A stretch of 64,000 nt of DNA, from the NCBI GenBank assembly GCA_024397875.1, contig CP073344.1, forward strand, positions 1,541,001 through 1,605,000, in the 5' to 3' direction. Below, piece by piece: positions 17,815 through 29,452 of the stretch. Position 1 is the stretch's first letter. The number at the start of each line of letters is the position of its first letter. The notes beneath the pieces are model-generated. The model saw nothing but the letters and a program-made list of their open reading frames with translations, made no database searches and had not been told where the DNA came from. Made by a program: the position numbers and the translations under genes. This DNA comes from Amphritea atlantica. GTDB taxonomy: Bacteria > Pseudomonadota > Gammaproteobacteria > Pseudomonadales > Balneatricaceae.

Positions 17815-18226
17815 ATGCATTGTAGGGTGGTGTTTTAAGTTCGTGTCGGCAGTGTATTCTGATTCTGAGCACGATCAGTCCTGCCAGTACCAGCAGGGTG
17901 CCGCTGACAAAGCCCAGTGGGTTTGTTATCAGGGTATAGCAGATTGCTCCGCCTGCAAGATAGAAAAAGGGCAGGCCTTCGTAAAACCATTCGGGGGTGT
18001 AGCCTTCGACGTTACCCCGGGCTATCTGGCTGACAAGGAGTCGGTGTTCACGCCGATCCCGGCGGCGATAATTTGAGCGCATAATCCAGATCGAACTGCC
18101 GACCAGGTAGAGCACTAGTGCTGTCAGAAGTATTCCAGAGTTTTGATTGTACAAAATTGCCAGCAGTAAACATGTGGCAAAGCAGAGGTAGGGTATGCTT
18201 TCGTATATCGGGGTAGGAAGGCGCAT
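17813..18226 (-). CDS. Small inner-membrane protein, unknown function
   Basis: A 137-residue protein with two pairs of membrane helices: IPYLCFATCLLLAILYN and GILLTALVLYLVGSSIWIM in the first half, FFYLAGGAICYTLITN and GFVSGTLLVLAGLIVL in the second, joined by a basic loop (NYRRRDRREHRL) on the cytoplasmic side. I do not recognise the family. The ATG at 18226 has an AGGTG Shine-Dalgarno seven bases upstream; an ATG 51 bases further up has none. Monocistronic, between amt and gltA. Confidence 0.65.
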   Translation of the reverse strand: MRLPTPIYESIPYLCFATCLLLAILYNQNSGILLTALVLYLVGSSIWIMRSNYRRRDRREHRLLVSQIARGNVEGYTPEWFYEGLPFFYLAGGAICYTLITNPLGFVSGTLLVLAGLIVLRIRIHCRHELKTPPYNA

Positions 18227-18370
18227 AGCATTCACCTGTGGCAGATTATGGATTAAGTCCCGCTGTCCATTACTCATACTAGTCTGTCGGTAGCGCGATT
18301 GACTACTTGCGAAGGTGAAAACAATTCATTAAGTGAATGCTTGGTGTATTAATTGCTTTTTCTGGGTAAT

Positions 18371-18399
18371 AAAAAAGCCGCTCTAAGAGCGGCTTTTTT
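18371..18399 (-). terminator. Terminator of gltA
   Basis: AAAAAAGCCGCTCT and AGAGCGGCTTTTTT form a perfect hairpin with T-runs on both strands, 13 bp beyond the gltA stop. Confidence 0.93.
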
Positions 18400-18411
18400 G
18401 GTTTTGGCAGA

Positions 18412-19692
18412 TTACTTGGCTGGGTAATCGCGTTTAACGGGTCCGGTGTACAACTGACGTGGACGACCGATCTTGTTCGGGCTGCTGTGGAATTCACTCC
18501 AGTGGGAGATCCAGCCGATCGTGCGGGACAGCGCGAAGATTACGGTGAACATGTTGGTTGGAATACCAACGGCTTTGAGGATAATACCGGAATAGAAGTC
18601 AACATTCGGGTAGAGCTTGCGCTCTACGAAGTAATCATCTTCCAGCGCGATCTGCTCAAGCCGCTTGGCGATCTTCAGTAGAGGATCGTTTTCGATACCC
18701 AGTTCTGCCAGTACCTCATCGCAGGTCTGCTTCATAACCTTAGCCCGGGGGTCAAAGTTACGATAGACGCGGTGACCGAAGCCCATTAGTCGGAATGAAT
18801 CTTCAGGATCTTTAGCGCGCTGAATGTACTCTTCAATGTTGGCTTCATCGCCAATCTCGTTGAGCATGGTCAGAACGGCTTCGTTGGCGCCACCGTGAGC
18901 TGGCCCCCATAGAGCGGCGATACCGGATGCGATACAAGCAAATGGGTTGGCGCCAGAGGAGCCTGCTAAGCGAACAGTTGATGTTGATGCATTCTGCTCA
19001 TGGTCAGCGTGAAGCAGGAAGATCTTATCCATCGCCTTGGCAAGGACAGGATTGGTTACATAAGTTTCACATGGATTACCAAACATCATCTGCAGGAAGT
19101 TGTCTGCATAATCCAGATCGTTACGTGGATACTGGAATGGCTGGCCGATACTGTATTTGTAACACATGGCCGCAATGGTTGGCATTTTAGCGATCAGGCG
19201 GTAGGCGCAGACTTCGCGGTGATGAGCATCATCGATATCAAGGGAGTCGTGGTAGAATGCAGACAGCGCGCCAACAACGCCAACCATGATTGCCATTGGG
19301 TGAGCATCGCGACGGAAACCATTAAAGAAGTGGTTCATCTGTTCGTGAACCATTGTATGGTTTTTCACTGTCGCTATGAACGTTGCTTTCTGTTCAGGGG
19401 TTGGCAGTTCGCCATTTAATAACAGGTAGCAAACTTCCAGGTAGTCAGATTTTTCTGCCAGCTGTTCAATTGGGTAACCGCCGTGCAGAAGTACGCCCTG
19501 GCCACCATCAATGTAAGTAATAGCGGAGTCACAAGCCGCAGTAGAAACAAAGCCTGGATCGTATGTGAACATACCTTTACCAGTCAGAGCGCGAACATCA
19601 ATAACATCAGGTCCCATTGTTCCGGTGTAAACCGGCAATTCAAAAACCTCGTCGATACCGTCGACTGTTAAGCGTGCTTTCTTGTCAGCCAT
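18412..19692 (-). CDS. gltA: Citrate synthase (type II)
   Basis: A 426-residue type II (hexameric, gammaproteobacterial) citrate synthase, condensing acetyl-CoA and oxaloacetate at the entry of the TCA cycle. The N terminus has the extra ~45-residue domain of NADH-sensitive enzymes ([18 protein letters not shown]). Catalytic regions are visible: [32 protein letters not shown] (substrate histidine) and [15 protein letters not shown] (second active-site histidine and arginine). It faces sdhCDAB across a 523-bp region, the classical arrangement, and ends at a strong terminator. A TTGACA/TATAGT promoter lies about 165 bp upstream. Confidence 0.98.
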   Translation of the reverse strand: MADKKARLTVDGIDEVFELPVYTGTMGPDVIDVRALTGKGMFTYDPGFVSTAACDSAITYIDGGQGVLLHGGYPIEQLAEKSDYLEVCYLLLNGELPTPEQKATFIATVKNHTMVHEQMNHFFNGFRRDAHPMAIMVGVVGALSAFYHDSLDIDDAHHREVCAYRLIAKMPTIAAMCYKYSIGQPFQYPRNDLDYADNFLQMMFGNPCETYVTNPVLAKAMDKIFLLHADHEQNASTSTVRLAGSSGANPFACIASGIAALWGPAHGGANEAVLTMLNEIGDEANIEEYIQRAKDPEDSFRLMGFGHRVYRNFDPRAKVMKQTCDEVLAELGIENDPLLKIAKRLEQIALEDDYFVERKLYPNVDFYSGIILKAVGIPTNMFTVIFALSRTIGWISHWSEFHSSPNKIGRPRQLYTGPVKRDYPAK

Positions 19693-19855
19693 TATAGGCT
19701 CCTATCATTTCTGTTTAATCTGAATGACTTTATAAATTGTATAAGGGGTGATCGTTCGCCACGTACAGCAGGGTTTGCAGTTAAACCTACAGCCACTGGC
19801 TGCCCTTTTATTATAGTCACAATATATGAGTTTTAGCTCGAAATAGGACCCTGAC

Positions 19856-19883
19856 ACTATAGAGAGTTGATTGCGTTTGTCAA
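19856..19883 (-). promoter_or_regulatory. Sigma-70 promoter of gltA
   Basis: On the minus strand TTGACA (19883-19878), 16 bases, then TATAGT (19861-19856): a perfect -35 box and a 5/6 -10 box. Start of transcription is expected near 19849, about 157 bases before the gltA ATG. Confidence 0.75.
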
Positions 19884-20051
19884 TTCAATCGAGCCTCCTT
19901 TTGTCGCAGTGCAACAAAGGTCTGATGTGTTTGAAAGGATGCTTATCAGGAAACCGAAATCAGCTGAATAATCATTTAGTTGTAGGTCGTTTTTCTTCGG
20001 TGTTAAGTTAGAAAAGCACTAGACAATAGACTTAGAAAGGGTGTTGATTAA

Positions 20052-20079
20052 TTGTATTGCGACAATTTGCTGGTATACT
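20052..20079 (+). promoter_or_regulatory. Probable promoter of the sdh operon
   Basis: TTGTAT (20052-20057), 16 bases, TATACT (20074-20079). The -10 box is good, the -35 partial. Transcription would start near 20087, leaving a leader of about 130 bases before the sdhC GTG. Confidence 0.5.
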
Positions 20080-20215
20080 CCGTTTCCAGCTTGCATTCCT
20101 CATTTTTGGGATGGGGGGCGGGCGCTGGACCGAGGTGCTTATCTTTGTCTTTGTACACTACATTTAACAACCTGGCCCTGCAATTTTGGGCTTAACATAA
20201 GTGTGAACAAGAGCC

Positions 20216-20593
20216 GTGAACGAGAAAAGACCCGTAAACTTAGATCTACGAACTATTAAACAGCCACTTCCGGCTATCACTTCCATACTGCACCGTGTGA
20301 CGGGGCTGGCGCTGTTCTTTGGCGCGTTCTTTATGCTGTATGCACTTGGAATGTCTCTTGAATCTGAACAGGGCTTTGAAGCTGCTGCACAGATGCTGAC
20401 AGAGAGCTTCTTTGCGAAGCTGATTGCCTGGGGATTGGTTTCAGCGTTGCTGTATCATTTCTTTGCCGGTATCAAACACCTGGTGATGGATTTAGGTCAT
20501 TTTGAAGAGTTGGAAAGCGGTAAGATGGCTGCCAAGGTTACCCTGGTCGTCTCTGCTGTTTCTATTCTGCTGGCAGGAGTATGGATATGGTAA
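20216..20593 (+). CDS. sdhC: Succinate dehydrogenase, cytochrome b556 subunit
   Basis: A 125-residue membrane anchor of complex II with three helices (near 28-48, 66-86 and 105-123). RPVNLDL at the N terminus, the SILHRVTG quinone-site segment (Ser23, Arg27) and the haem-ligand histidine in LLYHFFAGIKHL (His81) are present. The start is GTG 20216, matching the E. coli N terminus; no ATG is available upstream in frame. It overlaps sdhD by 7 bp. Confidence 0.95.
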   Translation: MNEKRPVNLDLRTIKQPLPAITSILHRVTGLALFFGAFFMLYALGMSLESEQGFEAAAQMLTESFFAKLIAWGLVSALLYHFFAGIKHLVMDLGHFEELESGKMAAKVTLVVSAVSILLAGVWIW

Positions 20594-20934
20594 CTTCAAT
20601 TACAAGTTTTGGCCGAAGCGGTCTTTACGACTGGATGATCCAGCGTGTAACTGCTGTTGTGCTGCTTGCTTTTACAGTCTTTATGATTGGTTACATGCTG
20701 TTTAGTCCGAATCTGGATTATCAGCAGTGGAAAGAGCTGTTCGAATGTACCGCTATGCGTGTCTTTACGCTCATGGCTTTGTTATCCATGGCGGCACACG
20801 CATGGATCGGTATGTGGTCAATCTCAACTGACTACATTAAGCCAACGGGCATTCGTTTCTTGTTCCAGTCAGCTTGTGGTCTTCTGACGTTTATCTACGT
20901 CGTTTGGGGCATTCAGATTCTGTGGGGAGTGTAA
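20587..20934 (+). CDS. sdhD: Succinate dehydrogenase, hydrophobic anchor subunit
   Basis: A 115-residue three-helix membrane anchor that, with SdhC, binds haem b and ubiquinone. The sequence [20 protein letters not shown] and the [16 protein letters not shown] segment match E. coli SdhD, which is also 115 residues. I chose ATG 20587 over ATG 20581: AGGAG is only one base from the first but seven from the second. The start lies inside the end of sdhC, and sdhA follows one base after the stop, so the operon is tightly coupled. Confidence 0.94.
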   Translation: MVTSITSFGRSGLYDWMIQRVTAVVLLAFTVFMIGYMLFSPNLDYQQWKELFECTAMRVFTLMALLSMAAHAWIGMWSISTDYIKPTGIRFLFQSACGLLTFIYVVWGIQILWGV

Positions 20935-20935
20935 G

Positions 20936-22711
20936 ATGAGCAGCAAGCTACGTACGCTGACTTTTGATGGTATTGTTATTGGCGGCGGCGGCGCGGGAAT
21001 GCGCGCAGCACTGCAACTGGCCCAGGGTGGCCTGAATACCGCATGTATTACTAAAGTATTTCCAACCCGTTCTCACACTGTATCTGCTCAGGGTGGTATT
21101 ACCTGTGCGATTGCCAGTGCTGATCCGAACGATGACTGGCGCTGGCACATGTATGATACCGTCAAGGGCTCCGATTATATCGGTGACCAGGATGCTATCG
21201 AGTACATGTGTTCCGTAGGTCCGCAGGCGGTATTTGAGCTGGATCATATGGGTCTGCCGTTCTCTCGTACTGAAGAGGGGCGTATCTATCAGCGTCCTTT
21301 TGGTGGTCAGTCTAAAAACTTCGGTGAGGGTGGTCAGGCTGCCCGTACCTGTGCTGCAGCTGACCGTACCGGTCATGCATTGCTGCACACGCTTTATCAG
21401 GCAAATATGAAAGCCGGTACCACATTCATGAATGAATGGTATGCGGTTGATCTGGTAAAGAATAAAGATGAAGCGGTTGTTGGTGTTATCGCTATCTGTA
21501 TCGAAACCGGTGAAACGGTTTACGTTAAAGCTAAGGCCACTGTACTTGCGACCGGCGGTGCCGGACGTATCTTCCAGTCAACCACGAACGCTCTGATCAA
21601 TACCGGTGACGGTATGGGGATGTCTCTGCGCGCAGGTGTTCCTGCTCAGGATATGGAGATGTGGCAGTTCCACCCAACCGGTATAGCGGGTGCGGGGGTG
21701 CTGGTAACGGAAGGTTGCCGTGGTGAAGGTGGCTATCTGGTCAATAAGGATGGCGAGCGCTTCATGGAGCGTTATGCTCCAAACGCTAAAGACCTGGCTG
21801 GTCGTGACGTTGTTGCCCGTTCGATGGTGCTGGAAATTCTGGCAGGCCGTGGTTGTGGTGAGAATGGCGATCATGTGTTCCTGAAACTGGATCATCTGGG
21901 AGAGGAAGTGTTGCAGTCTCGCCTGCCGGGTATCTGTGAGCTGTCTAAAACATTCGCCCACGCCGACCCGGTTAAAGAACCTGTGCCTGTCGTTCCGACC
22001 TGTCACTATCAGATGGGTGGTGTTACCACTAATGTCGGTGGTCAGGCTATTGGTCGTGATGCTGACGGTAATGATCAGATCATTGACGGTTTGTTTGCCT
22101 GTGGTGAGGTAGCCTGTGTGTCGGTACACGGTGCTAACCGTCTGGGTGGTAACTCGCTGCTTGATCTGGTTGTATTCGGTCGTGCTGCCGGTATTCAGAT
22201 TGAGAAGCAGATGGCAGCCGGTTACTCCGCTGAAAATGCGACTGAAGCTGATATCGAGCGTGCCATGGCGCGTCTGAATCGCCTGAACAACTCCACCGGT
22301 GGTGAGAGTGTTGCTGAGGTTCGTGCTGATCTTCAGAAAACCATGCAGCTTTACTTCGGTGTATTCCGTGAAGGCGAAAGCATGGAGAAGGGGCTGGAGA
22401 TGCTTAAGGAGATCCGCACTCGTGTGGAGAACCTGCATCTGGAAGATAAATCTCAGTCTTTCAACACTGCACGTATCGAAGCGCTGGAGCTTGAGAACCT
22501 GATGGAAGTTGCTGAAGCGACGGCTATCGCCGCTCTGACCCGTACGGAGAGTCGCGGTGCGCATGCCCGTAATGACTTCACCGAGCGTGATGATGAAAAC
22601 TGGTTGTGCCACTCACTGTTTGATCCGAAGACCAAAGAGATCACCAAGCGTGATGTTAACTTTGCTCCGAAGACAGTCGAAGCATTTCCACCAAAAGTTC
22701 GAACTTACTAA
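20936..22711 (+). CDS. sdhA: Succinate dehydrogenase, flavoprotein subunit
   Basis: A 591-residue flavoprotein that oxidises succinate to fumarate. The FAD motif [11 protein letters not shown] lies at about 16-26; His47 in [10 protein letters not shown] is the covalent FAD attachment site; the substrate region WQFHPTG and the capping-domain segment [11 protein letters not shown] are intact, as is [18 protein letters not shown] near the C terminus. Length is standard for the family. Third gene of sdhCDAB. Confidence 0.98.
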   Translation: MSSKLRTLTFDGIVIGGGGAGMRAALQLAQGGLNTACITKVFPTRSHTVSAQGGITCAIASADPNDDWRWHMYDTVKGSDYIGDQDAIEYMCSVGPQAVFELDHMGLPFSRTEEGRIYQRPFGGQSKNFGEGGQAARTCAAADRTGHALLHTLYQANMKAGTTFMNEWYAVDLVKNKDEAVVGVIAICIETGETVYVKAKATVLATGGAGRIFQSTTNALINTGDGMGMSLRAGVPAQDMEMWQFHPTGIAGAGVLVTEGCRGEGGYLVNKDGERFMERYAPNAKDLAGRDVVARSMVLEILAGRGCGENGDHVFLKLDHLGEEVLQSRLPGICELSKTFAHADPVKEPVPVVPTCHYQMGGVTTNVGGQAIGRDADGNDQIIDGLFACGEVACVSVHGANRLGGNSLLDLVVFGRAAGIQIEKQMAAGYSAENATEADIERAMARLNRLNNSTGGESVAEVRADLQKTMQLYFGVFREGESMEKGLEMLKEIRTRVENLHLEDKSQSFNTARIEALELENLMEVAEATAIAALTRTESRGAHARNDFTERDDENWLCHSLFDPKTKEITKRDVNFAPKTVEAFPPKVRTY

Positions 22712-22723
22712 GGGGTTGTTACG

Positions 22724-23428
22724 ATGCTGGTAAGTGTATATCGCTATAATCCTGAAATTGATGATGCACCTTACATGCAGGATATCCATATTGATATCCC
22801 GGGTGGCAAGGACATCATGGTGCTGGATCTGTTACAGCTACTGAAAGATAAGGATCCGACACTGGGTTACCGTCGTTCATGCCGTGAGGGTGTGTGTGGT
22901 TCTGATGGTATGAATATGAACGGCCTGAACGGTCTGGCATGTATTACAGCGCTGTCTGAGGTTGTTGAAAACGACAAGCTGGTGCTGCGTCCGCTGCCGG
23001 GTCTGCCGGTGATTCGTGATCTGGTTGTAGATATGAGTCAGTTCTACAAGCAGTACGAGAAGATTAAGCCGTTCCTGATCAATGATACCCCGCCGCCGGC
23101 TATCGAACGTCTTCAGTCGCCGGAGGAACGGGCTGAGCTGGACGGGCTGTACGAGTGTATTCTCTGTGCGTGCTGTTCAACTGCATGTCCATCTTTCTGG
23201 TGGAATCCGGACAAGTTTATCGGTCCGTCTGGTTTGCTACAGGCATACCGGTTCCTGGCGGACACTCGTGATACTGCAACATCAGAGCGACTGGCTGAGC
23301 TTGATGACCCGTTCAGTGTGTTCCGTTGCCACGGAATCATGAACTGTGTCAATGTTTGCCCTAAGGGACTTAATCCCACTAAGGCAATCGGAAAGATCCG
23401 CAACATGTTGATTTCACAAGCGACCTGA
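22724..23428 (+). CDS. sdhB: Succinate dehydrogenase, iron-sulfur subunit
   Basis: A 234-residue protein carrying the three clusters that link FAD to quinone. [2Fe-2S]: Cys53, Cys58, Asp61 and Cys73 in CREGVCGSDG…LAC, with the Asp ligand as in E. coli. [4Fe-4S] and [3Fe-4S]: CILCACCSTACP (145-156) and CHGIMNCVNVCPKGL near the C terminus. Last gene of sdhCDAB; a strong terminator follows 9 bp after the stop, separating it from sucA. Confidence 0.98.
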   Translation: MLVSVYRYNPEIDDAPYMQDIHIDIPGGKDIMVLDLLQLLKDKDPTLGYRRSCREGVCGSDGMNMNGLNGLACITALSEVVENDKLVLRPLPGLPVIRDLVVDMSQFYKQYEKIKPFLINDTPPPAIERLQSPEERAELDGLYECILCACCSTACPSFWWNPDKFIGPSGLLQAYRFLADTRDTATSERLAELDDPFSVFRCHGIMNCVNVCPKGLNPTKAIGKIRNMLISQAT

Positions 23429-23437
23429 TTGCAAACT

Positions 23438-23468
23438 AAGCGGCTCCCATTGGGAGCCGCTTTTTTTT
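23438..23468 (+). terminator. Terminator of sdhCDAB
   Basis: AAGCGGCTCCC-ATT-GGGAGCCGCTT with a run of eight Ts, an almost ideal intrinsic terminator. It implies sucA has its own promoter in the ~250 bp downstream. Confidence 0.95.
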
Positions 23469-23640
23469 GACTTTTACCTATGTACTAGTCAAAAGACTTA
23501 TATCTGTTTGTATGGAAAGTTTTTAGAATTCCCTCTGCATTGATATATAAACCTCGCTTTAAAAAGCGTAGAATCACGCCCCGTATACCTGTACCTCTAT
23601 CAGGCTATATACGTGAGCAATAATAAACGGTAACTAAACA

Positions 23641-23715
23641 GGGGACGGCCGGAACAGGCCAGTTGGACGGGACGTGGTGCATCCTGGACTTCGATAGTAC
23701 CCCTGAGCCAGGGTG
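23641..23715 (+). promoter_or_regulatory. Structured leader of sucA with alternative helices over the Shine-Dalgarno
   Basis: A G+C-rich 75-base segment just before sucA, unlike the A+T-rich DNA upstream of it. GGGGAC (23641-23646) can pair with GTACCCC (23697-23703, one bulged A), enclosing a GGCC/GGCC hairpin (23647-23660). Alternatively CCCTG (23701-23705) pairs with CAGGG (23709-23713), which contains the Shine-Dalgarno AGGGTG placed seven bases before the sucA ATG. The two helices share C23701-C23703 and exclude each other. Structured leaders named sucA, sucA-II and sucC have been described by comparative genomics upstream of TCA genes in proteobacteria; whether this is a member I cannot test here. 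Confidence 0.55.
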
Positions 23716-23722
23716 ATCAAGA

Positions 23723-26554
23723 ATGCAAGAAGGCATAATGGAGCTGATGTGGAAGAATGCCCATCTATACGGTGGCAACCTATCTTACATTGAGCAGCTA
23801 TATGAATCCTATCTGATGGACCCCAACGCGATTCCTCAGGAGTGGCGTGAAGAATTCGATCGACTCCCAAAAGTCGGCGACAATCTGACCCGAGATGTTC
23901 CACATTCTACGGTTCAGGACCATTTTCTGTATCTGGCTAAGAACCAGCGTCGTGCGGCACCTGCTGCAGGCAGTGGTCAGAGCTCTGAACATGAGAAGAA
24001 GCAGATTCGTGTTTTGCGGATGATCAATGCTTATCGTGTGCGTGGCCATCAGGCTGCGGATATCGATCCGTTGAATCTGATGGAGCGTGAACCGGTACCG
24101 GATCTTGATCCACGCTTCCATGAACTCTCTGAAGCCGATTTTGATACAACATTCCAGCTGGGCTCTCTGTTCTTCGGTACAGAAGAAGCGACGCTAAAAG
24201 AGATTATTCAGGATCTCAAGAAAACCTACTGTACAACAGTGGGTGCTGAGTATATGCATATCGTTGATACTCAGGAGAAACGCTGGATTCAGTCTCGTCT
24301 GGAACCTGTTCGCTCCCATCCGGTTGTCGATGTCGACAAAAAGATGATGGTGCTTGAGCGTCTGACTGCGGCTGAAGGCCTGGAAAAATATCTTGGTTCA
24401 CGCTTTGCCGGCGCTAAACGTTTCGGTCTGGAGGGCGGTGAATCTCTCATCGTATCCCTTAATACACTGATTCAACGTGCTGGTAAGCAGGGTACCCGTG
24501 AGGTCGTGATCGGCATGGCTCACCGGGGGCGCCTGAATACTCTGGTGAATATCTTCGGTAAAAACCCGGCGGAGCTGTTCGGTGAATTTGAAGGTAAGAA
24601 AACACTGGAAACCTCCGGTGACGTCAAATACCACCAGGGTTTCTCATCCAACGTTATGACCGGGGGCGGTGAAGTTCATCTTGCGATGGCATTTAACCCG
24701 TCTCACCTTGAAATCTCCGCACCGGTAGTTGAAGGGTCTGTACGTGCCCGTCAGGACCGTCGTCTGGATCCTGTTGGCACAACCGTACTTCCGGTCAACA
24801 TTCACGGCGATCAGGCGTTTGCAGGTCAGGGTGTGGTGATGGAGACATTCCAGATGTCTCAGACCCGTGCATACAAAACCGGCGGCACTATCCACATCGT
24901 GGTGAACAACCAGGTTGGTTTTACCACGAACAAACTGGAAGATTCACGCTCGTCTGAATACTGTACTGATATCGCTAAAATGGTACAGGCACCGATTTTC
25001 CATGTGAACGGTGATGACCCTGAAGCGGTTCGCTTTGTGACTCAGTTGGCCGTTGATTACCGTACCGAATTTAAAAAAGATGTGGTGGTTGATCTGGTCT
25101 GTTACCGTCGTCGCGGTCATAACGAGGCGGACGAGCCGTCTGGTACGCAGCCGCTGATGTATAAGCAGATCAAGGTACAGAAATCCACCCGTGACATCTA
25201 CGCACAAAAGTTGATCGCCGAAGGCGTGATTACTGAAGAGCAGGCCAGGCAGATTGAGCAGGAATACCGCAAAGATCTTGAGGATGGCAAACACGTAACC
25301 CATTCTCTGGTGATGAAACCGAATCAGGAATTGTTTGTAGACTGGACCCCTTATCTTGGCCATGAGTGGTCATTTGAGTGTGATACCCGGGTAGACACTA
25401 AACTACTGCAGGAGCTGGGTACCAAAATCTGTGAAGTCCCTGAGGGGTTCCAGGTTCAGCGCCAGGTTCAGAAAATCTACGATGACCGTAAGCGTATGGC
25501 CGTTGGTGCCATGGAGCTGAACTGGGGTATGGCTGAGTCACTGGCCTATGCTTCGATTCTGGCTGAGGGGTATCCGGTACGTCTGACCGGTCAGGATGTT
25601 GGCCGTGGCACCTTCTCACACCGTCACGCCGTGCTGCATGATCAGCGCAGTGGTGAGGTGTATGAGCCGCTTAGAAATATCGCGGCTGATCAGCCAAGAC
25701 TGACTTTGCATGACTCATTCCTCTCTGAGGAGGCGGTGCTGGCGTTTGAATATGGTTATGCGACCACGATGCCGAATGCTCTGGTTATCTGGGAAGCTCA
25801 GTTCGGTGATTTCGCTAACGGTGCTCAGGTGGTAATTGATCAGTTCATTACCAGTGGAGAGCACAAGTGGGCGCGTCTCTGTGGTTTGACAATGCTGCTG
25901 CCGCATGGTTTCGAAGGGCAGGGCCCTGAACATTCTTCAGCCCGTCTGGAGCGTTACCTGCAACTGTGTGCGGAACATAATATTCAGGTCTGTGTGCCGA
26001 CTACGCCGGCGCAAATCTTCCACCTGTTGCGTCGTCAGATCGTCCGGCCTTTGCGTAAGCCTCTGGTGGTTATGACGCCGAAGAGTCTGCTGCGCCATAA
26101 ACAGGCGGTATCATCCCTTGAAGAATTATCTGAAGGTGCGTTCCTGCCAGTGATTGCGGAAACGGATCAGTTGGATCCGAAGAAAGTCAAACGTCTGGTG
26201 CTGTGTAGCGGCAAGGTCTATTACGACCTGTATAACCGTCGCGCTGAGCTGGAAAAAGACGATGTTGCCATTATCCGTATCGAACAGCTGTACCCGTTCC
26301 CTGAGCATCAGATGTTCGACGCGATTAAAGAATACACTAACCTGGAATCGGTTGTCTGGTGTCAGGAAGAGCCAATGAACCAGGGGGCATGGTACTGTTC
26401 TCAGCATCATATGCGCCATGCACTGGCTCGTCACAATGACAAGATTCATCTGGAAGGTGTGGGTCGTCCACACGCCGCAGCTCCTGCCGTAGGTTACATC
26501 TCTGTACACCTTGAGCAGCAGGAAAAACTGGTTAATGAAGCAATCAATGGCTAA
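23723..26554 (+). CDS. sucA: 2-Oxoglutarate dehydrogenase, E1 component
   Basis: A 943-residue thiamine-diphosphate enzyme that decarboxylates 2-oxoglutarate and succinylates the lipoyl group of SucB. Recognisable regions: the N-terminal E2-binding segment ([15 protein letters not shown]), the active-site [10 protein letters not shown] with IGMAHRG, the ThDP site [14 protein letters not shown] with the following NNQVGFTT, and the C-terminal [13 protein letters not shown] and [12 protein letters not shown]. Length fits the family. The start has an AGGGTG Shine-Dalgarno that lies in a hairpin (see the leader). First gene of sucA-sucB-lpd-sucC-sucD. Confidence 0.98.
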   Translation: MQEGIMELMWKNAHLYGGNLSYIEQLYESYLMDPNAIPQEWREEFDRLPKVGDNLTRDVPHSTVQDHFLYLAKNQRRAAPAAGSGQSSEHEKKQIRVLRMINAYRVRGHQAADIDPLNLMEREPVPDLDPRFHELSEADFDTTFQLGSLFFGTEEATLKEIIQDLKKTYCTTVGAEYMHIVDTQEKRWIQSRLEPVRSHPVVDVDKKMMVLERLTAAEGLEKYLGSRFAGAKRFGLEGGESLIVSLNTLIQRAGKQGTREVVIGMAHRGRLNTLVNIFGKNPAELFGEFEGKKTLETSGDVKYHQGFSSNVMTGGGEVHLAMAFNPSHLEISAPVVEGSVRARQDRRLDPVGTTVLPVNIHGDQAFAGQGVVMETFQMSQTRAYKTGGTIHIVVNNQVGFTTNKLEDSRSSEYCTDIAKMVQAPIFHVNGDDPEAVRFVTQLAVDYRTEFKKDVVVDLVCYRRRGHNEADEPSGTQPLMYKQIKVQKSTRDIYAQKLIAEGVITEEQARQIEQEYRKDLEDGKHVTHSLVMKPNQELFVDWTPYLGHEWSFECDTRVDTKLLQELGTKICEVPEGFQVQRQVQKIYDDRKRMAVGAMELNWGMAESLAYASILAEGYPVRLTGQDVGRGTFSHRHAVLHDQRSGEVYEPLRNIAADQPRLTLHDSFLSEEAVLAFEYGYATTMPNALVIWEAQFGDFANGAQVVIDQFITSGEHKWARLCGLTMLLPHGFEGQGPEHSSARLERYLQLCAEHNIQVCVPTTPAQIFHLLRRQIVRPLRKPLVVMTPKSLLRHKQAVSSLEELSEGAFLPVIAETDQLDPKKVKRLVLCSGKVYYDLYNRRAELEKDDVAIIRIEQLYPFPEHQMFDAIKEYTNLESVVWCQEEPMNQGAWYCSQHHMRHALARHNDKIHLEGVGRPHAAAPAVGYISVHLEQQEKLVNEAING

Positions 26555-26601
26555 CAGGCCGGATAAAAGCGCCTGTTAGTAGCACTGAGAAAGGAAAAAA
26601 C

Positions 26602-27819
26602 ATGTCAATCGAAATCAAAACGCCGACCTTCCCTGAATCCGTAGCCGACGGTACTGTAGCGACCTGGCACAAACAGCCGGGTGAGGCTTGTTCAACCGAT
26701 GAACTGATCGTTGATATTGAAACAGATAAAGTTGTATTGGAAGTGGTTGCGCCTGCTGATGGTGTGATCAAAGAGATTATCAAGGGTGAAGGCGATACGG
26801 TTCTGAGTGAAGAGGTCCTGGCGATCTTTGAAGCGGGTGCCGCAGCATCTGCAGCGCCTGCAGCGGCTTCTGCACCGGCAGCCGCTGCTCCGGCCGCTGA
26901 CGCATCTGCCAGCACCGATGCGGAGAAAGTAGGCCCGGCAGCGCGAAAGCTGATTGAAGAGAATGGTCTGGATGCCAATCAGATTCCGGGTACCGGTAAA
27001 AATGGCGGTATCACCAAAGAGGACGTGGTTAACTTCCTCAAGAACAAGCCAGCTGCAGCACCTGCTGCGCCGGTTAAAGTTGATAATGCTGCCGCTCTGA
27101 ACATTGCATCTGGTGAGCGCGTTGAAAAACGTGTTCCGATGACCCGTCTGCGTGCCACTATCGCTAAGCGTCTGGTTGAAGCGCAGCAGAATGCAGCGAT
27201 GCTGACCACCTACAATGAAGTTAACATGAAGCCGGTTATGGAGCTGCGCAAGCAGTATAAAGAACTGTTCGAGAAGACTCACAATGGTACGCGTCTGGGC
27301 TTCATGTCATTCTTCGTTAAAGCAGCCACTGAAGCGCTGAAACGATTCCCTGCGGTGAACGCATCAATCGATGGTAACGATATGGTTTACCATGGTTATC
27401 AGGATATCGGTGTAGCCGTGTCTACGGAACGTGGCCTGATGGTACCGGTTCTGCGTGATACCGATGCGATGAGTCTGGCTGATGTCGAGTCTACTATTGC
27501 TGACTTCGGTAAGCGCGGTCGTGACGGTAAGCTGGGTCTTGATGATATGCAGGGTGGTACTTTCACGATCACCAACGGTGGTGTGTTTGGTTCCCTGATG
27601 TCTACGCCGATTCTGAATCCGCCACAGACTGCAATCATGGGTATGCATAAGATCCAGGAGCGCCCAATGGCGGTGAATGGACAGGTAGAAATTCTGCCAA
27701 TGATGTACCTGGCGCTGTCCTACGACCACCGTATGATTGATGGTAAGGAAGCGGTACAATTCCTCGTGACTATTAAAGACCTTCTGGAAGACCCTGCACG
27801 TATGCTTTTGGAAGTCTGA
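26602..27819 (+). CDS. sucB: 2-Oxoglutarate dehydrogenase, E2 component (dihydrolipoyl succinyltransferase)
   Basis: A 405-residue protein with one lipoyl domain (Lys43 in ETDKVVLEV), an Ala/Pro-rich flexible linker (about 78-106), the E1/E3-binding domain ([20 protein letters not shown]), a second Ala/Pro linker and the catalytic domain ending in SYDHRMIDG with His376 and Asp380. It transfers succinyl from lipoate to CoA and forms the core of the complex. A good AAAGGAAA ribosome site precedes the ATG. Lies 47 bp after sucA. Confidence 0.97.
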   Translation: MSIEIKTPTFPESVADGTVATWHKQPGEACSTDELIVDIETDKVVLEVVAPADGVIKEIIKGEGDTVLSEEVLAIFEAGAAASAAPAAASAPAAAAPAADASASTDAEKVGPAARKLIEENGLDANQIPGTGKNGGITKEDVVNFLKNKPAAAPAAPVKVDNAAALNIASGERVEKRVPMTRLRATIAKRLVEAQQNAAMLTTYNEVNMKPVMELRKQYKELFEKTHNGTRLGFMSFFVKAATEALKRFPAVNASIDGNDMVYHGYQDIGVAVSTERGLMVPVLRDTDAMSLADVESTIADFGKRGRDGKLGLDDMQGGTFTITNGGVFGSLMSTPILNPPQTAIMGMHKIQERPMAVNGQVEILPMMYLALSYDHRMIDGKEAVQFLVTIKDLLEDPARMLLEV

Positions 27820-27859
27820 GTCGGTCCCTTATTAGAACGAATAGATAGGTAGGTAATAA

Positions 27860-29293
<1,434 letters not shown>

Positions 29294-29317
29294 TCGCTGT
29301 ACAATTGTTTGAAGTTT

Positions 29318-29337
29318 CGACCGGGTAACCCCGGTCG
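29318..29337 (+). terminator. Hairpin between lpd and sucC
   Basis: CGACCGGG-TAAC-CCCGGTCG, a perfect 8-bp stem 24 bp after the lpd stop, followed by ATTATTGTTG rather than a clean T-run. It may be a weak terminator or a stability element dividing the sucAB-lpd and sucCD parts of the transcript. Confidence 0.45.
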
Positions 29338-29452
29338 ATTATTGTTGAGGGTGGATTGTTTATTACCTGAAACAATTGGGCTGTAAAAAGATACTTTCTC
29401 TATATCGTTTTGCAGAGTCCTCATAAGTGTGAAAAAAACGACGGATTAGAGC

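Larger units (their letters stand above)
19693..20215. other. Divergent regulatory region gltA / sdhC
   Basis: 523 bases between the gltA and sdhC starts. It holds the outward promoters listed separately and two long leaders: about 155 bases before gltA and about 130 before sdhC. The sdhC leader contains a G-rich stretch (20110-20127) that could fold. No coding frame is convincing here. In E. coli the equivalent region is regulated by ArcA, CRP and small RNAs; I could not assign such sites with confidence. Confidence 0.6.

Noticed and set aside
20581..20593. ATG 20581 as sdhD start
   Set aside because: The Shine-Dalgarno AGGAG ends one base before it; ATG 20587 has proper spacing and gives the length of E. 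coli SdhD.
21578..22612. 344-codon open frame antisense to sdhA
   Set aside because: Same cause as above; sdhA is complete and conserved on the plus strand.
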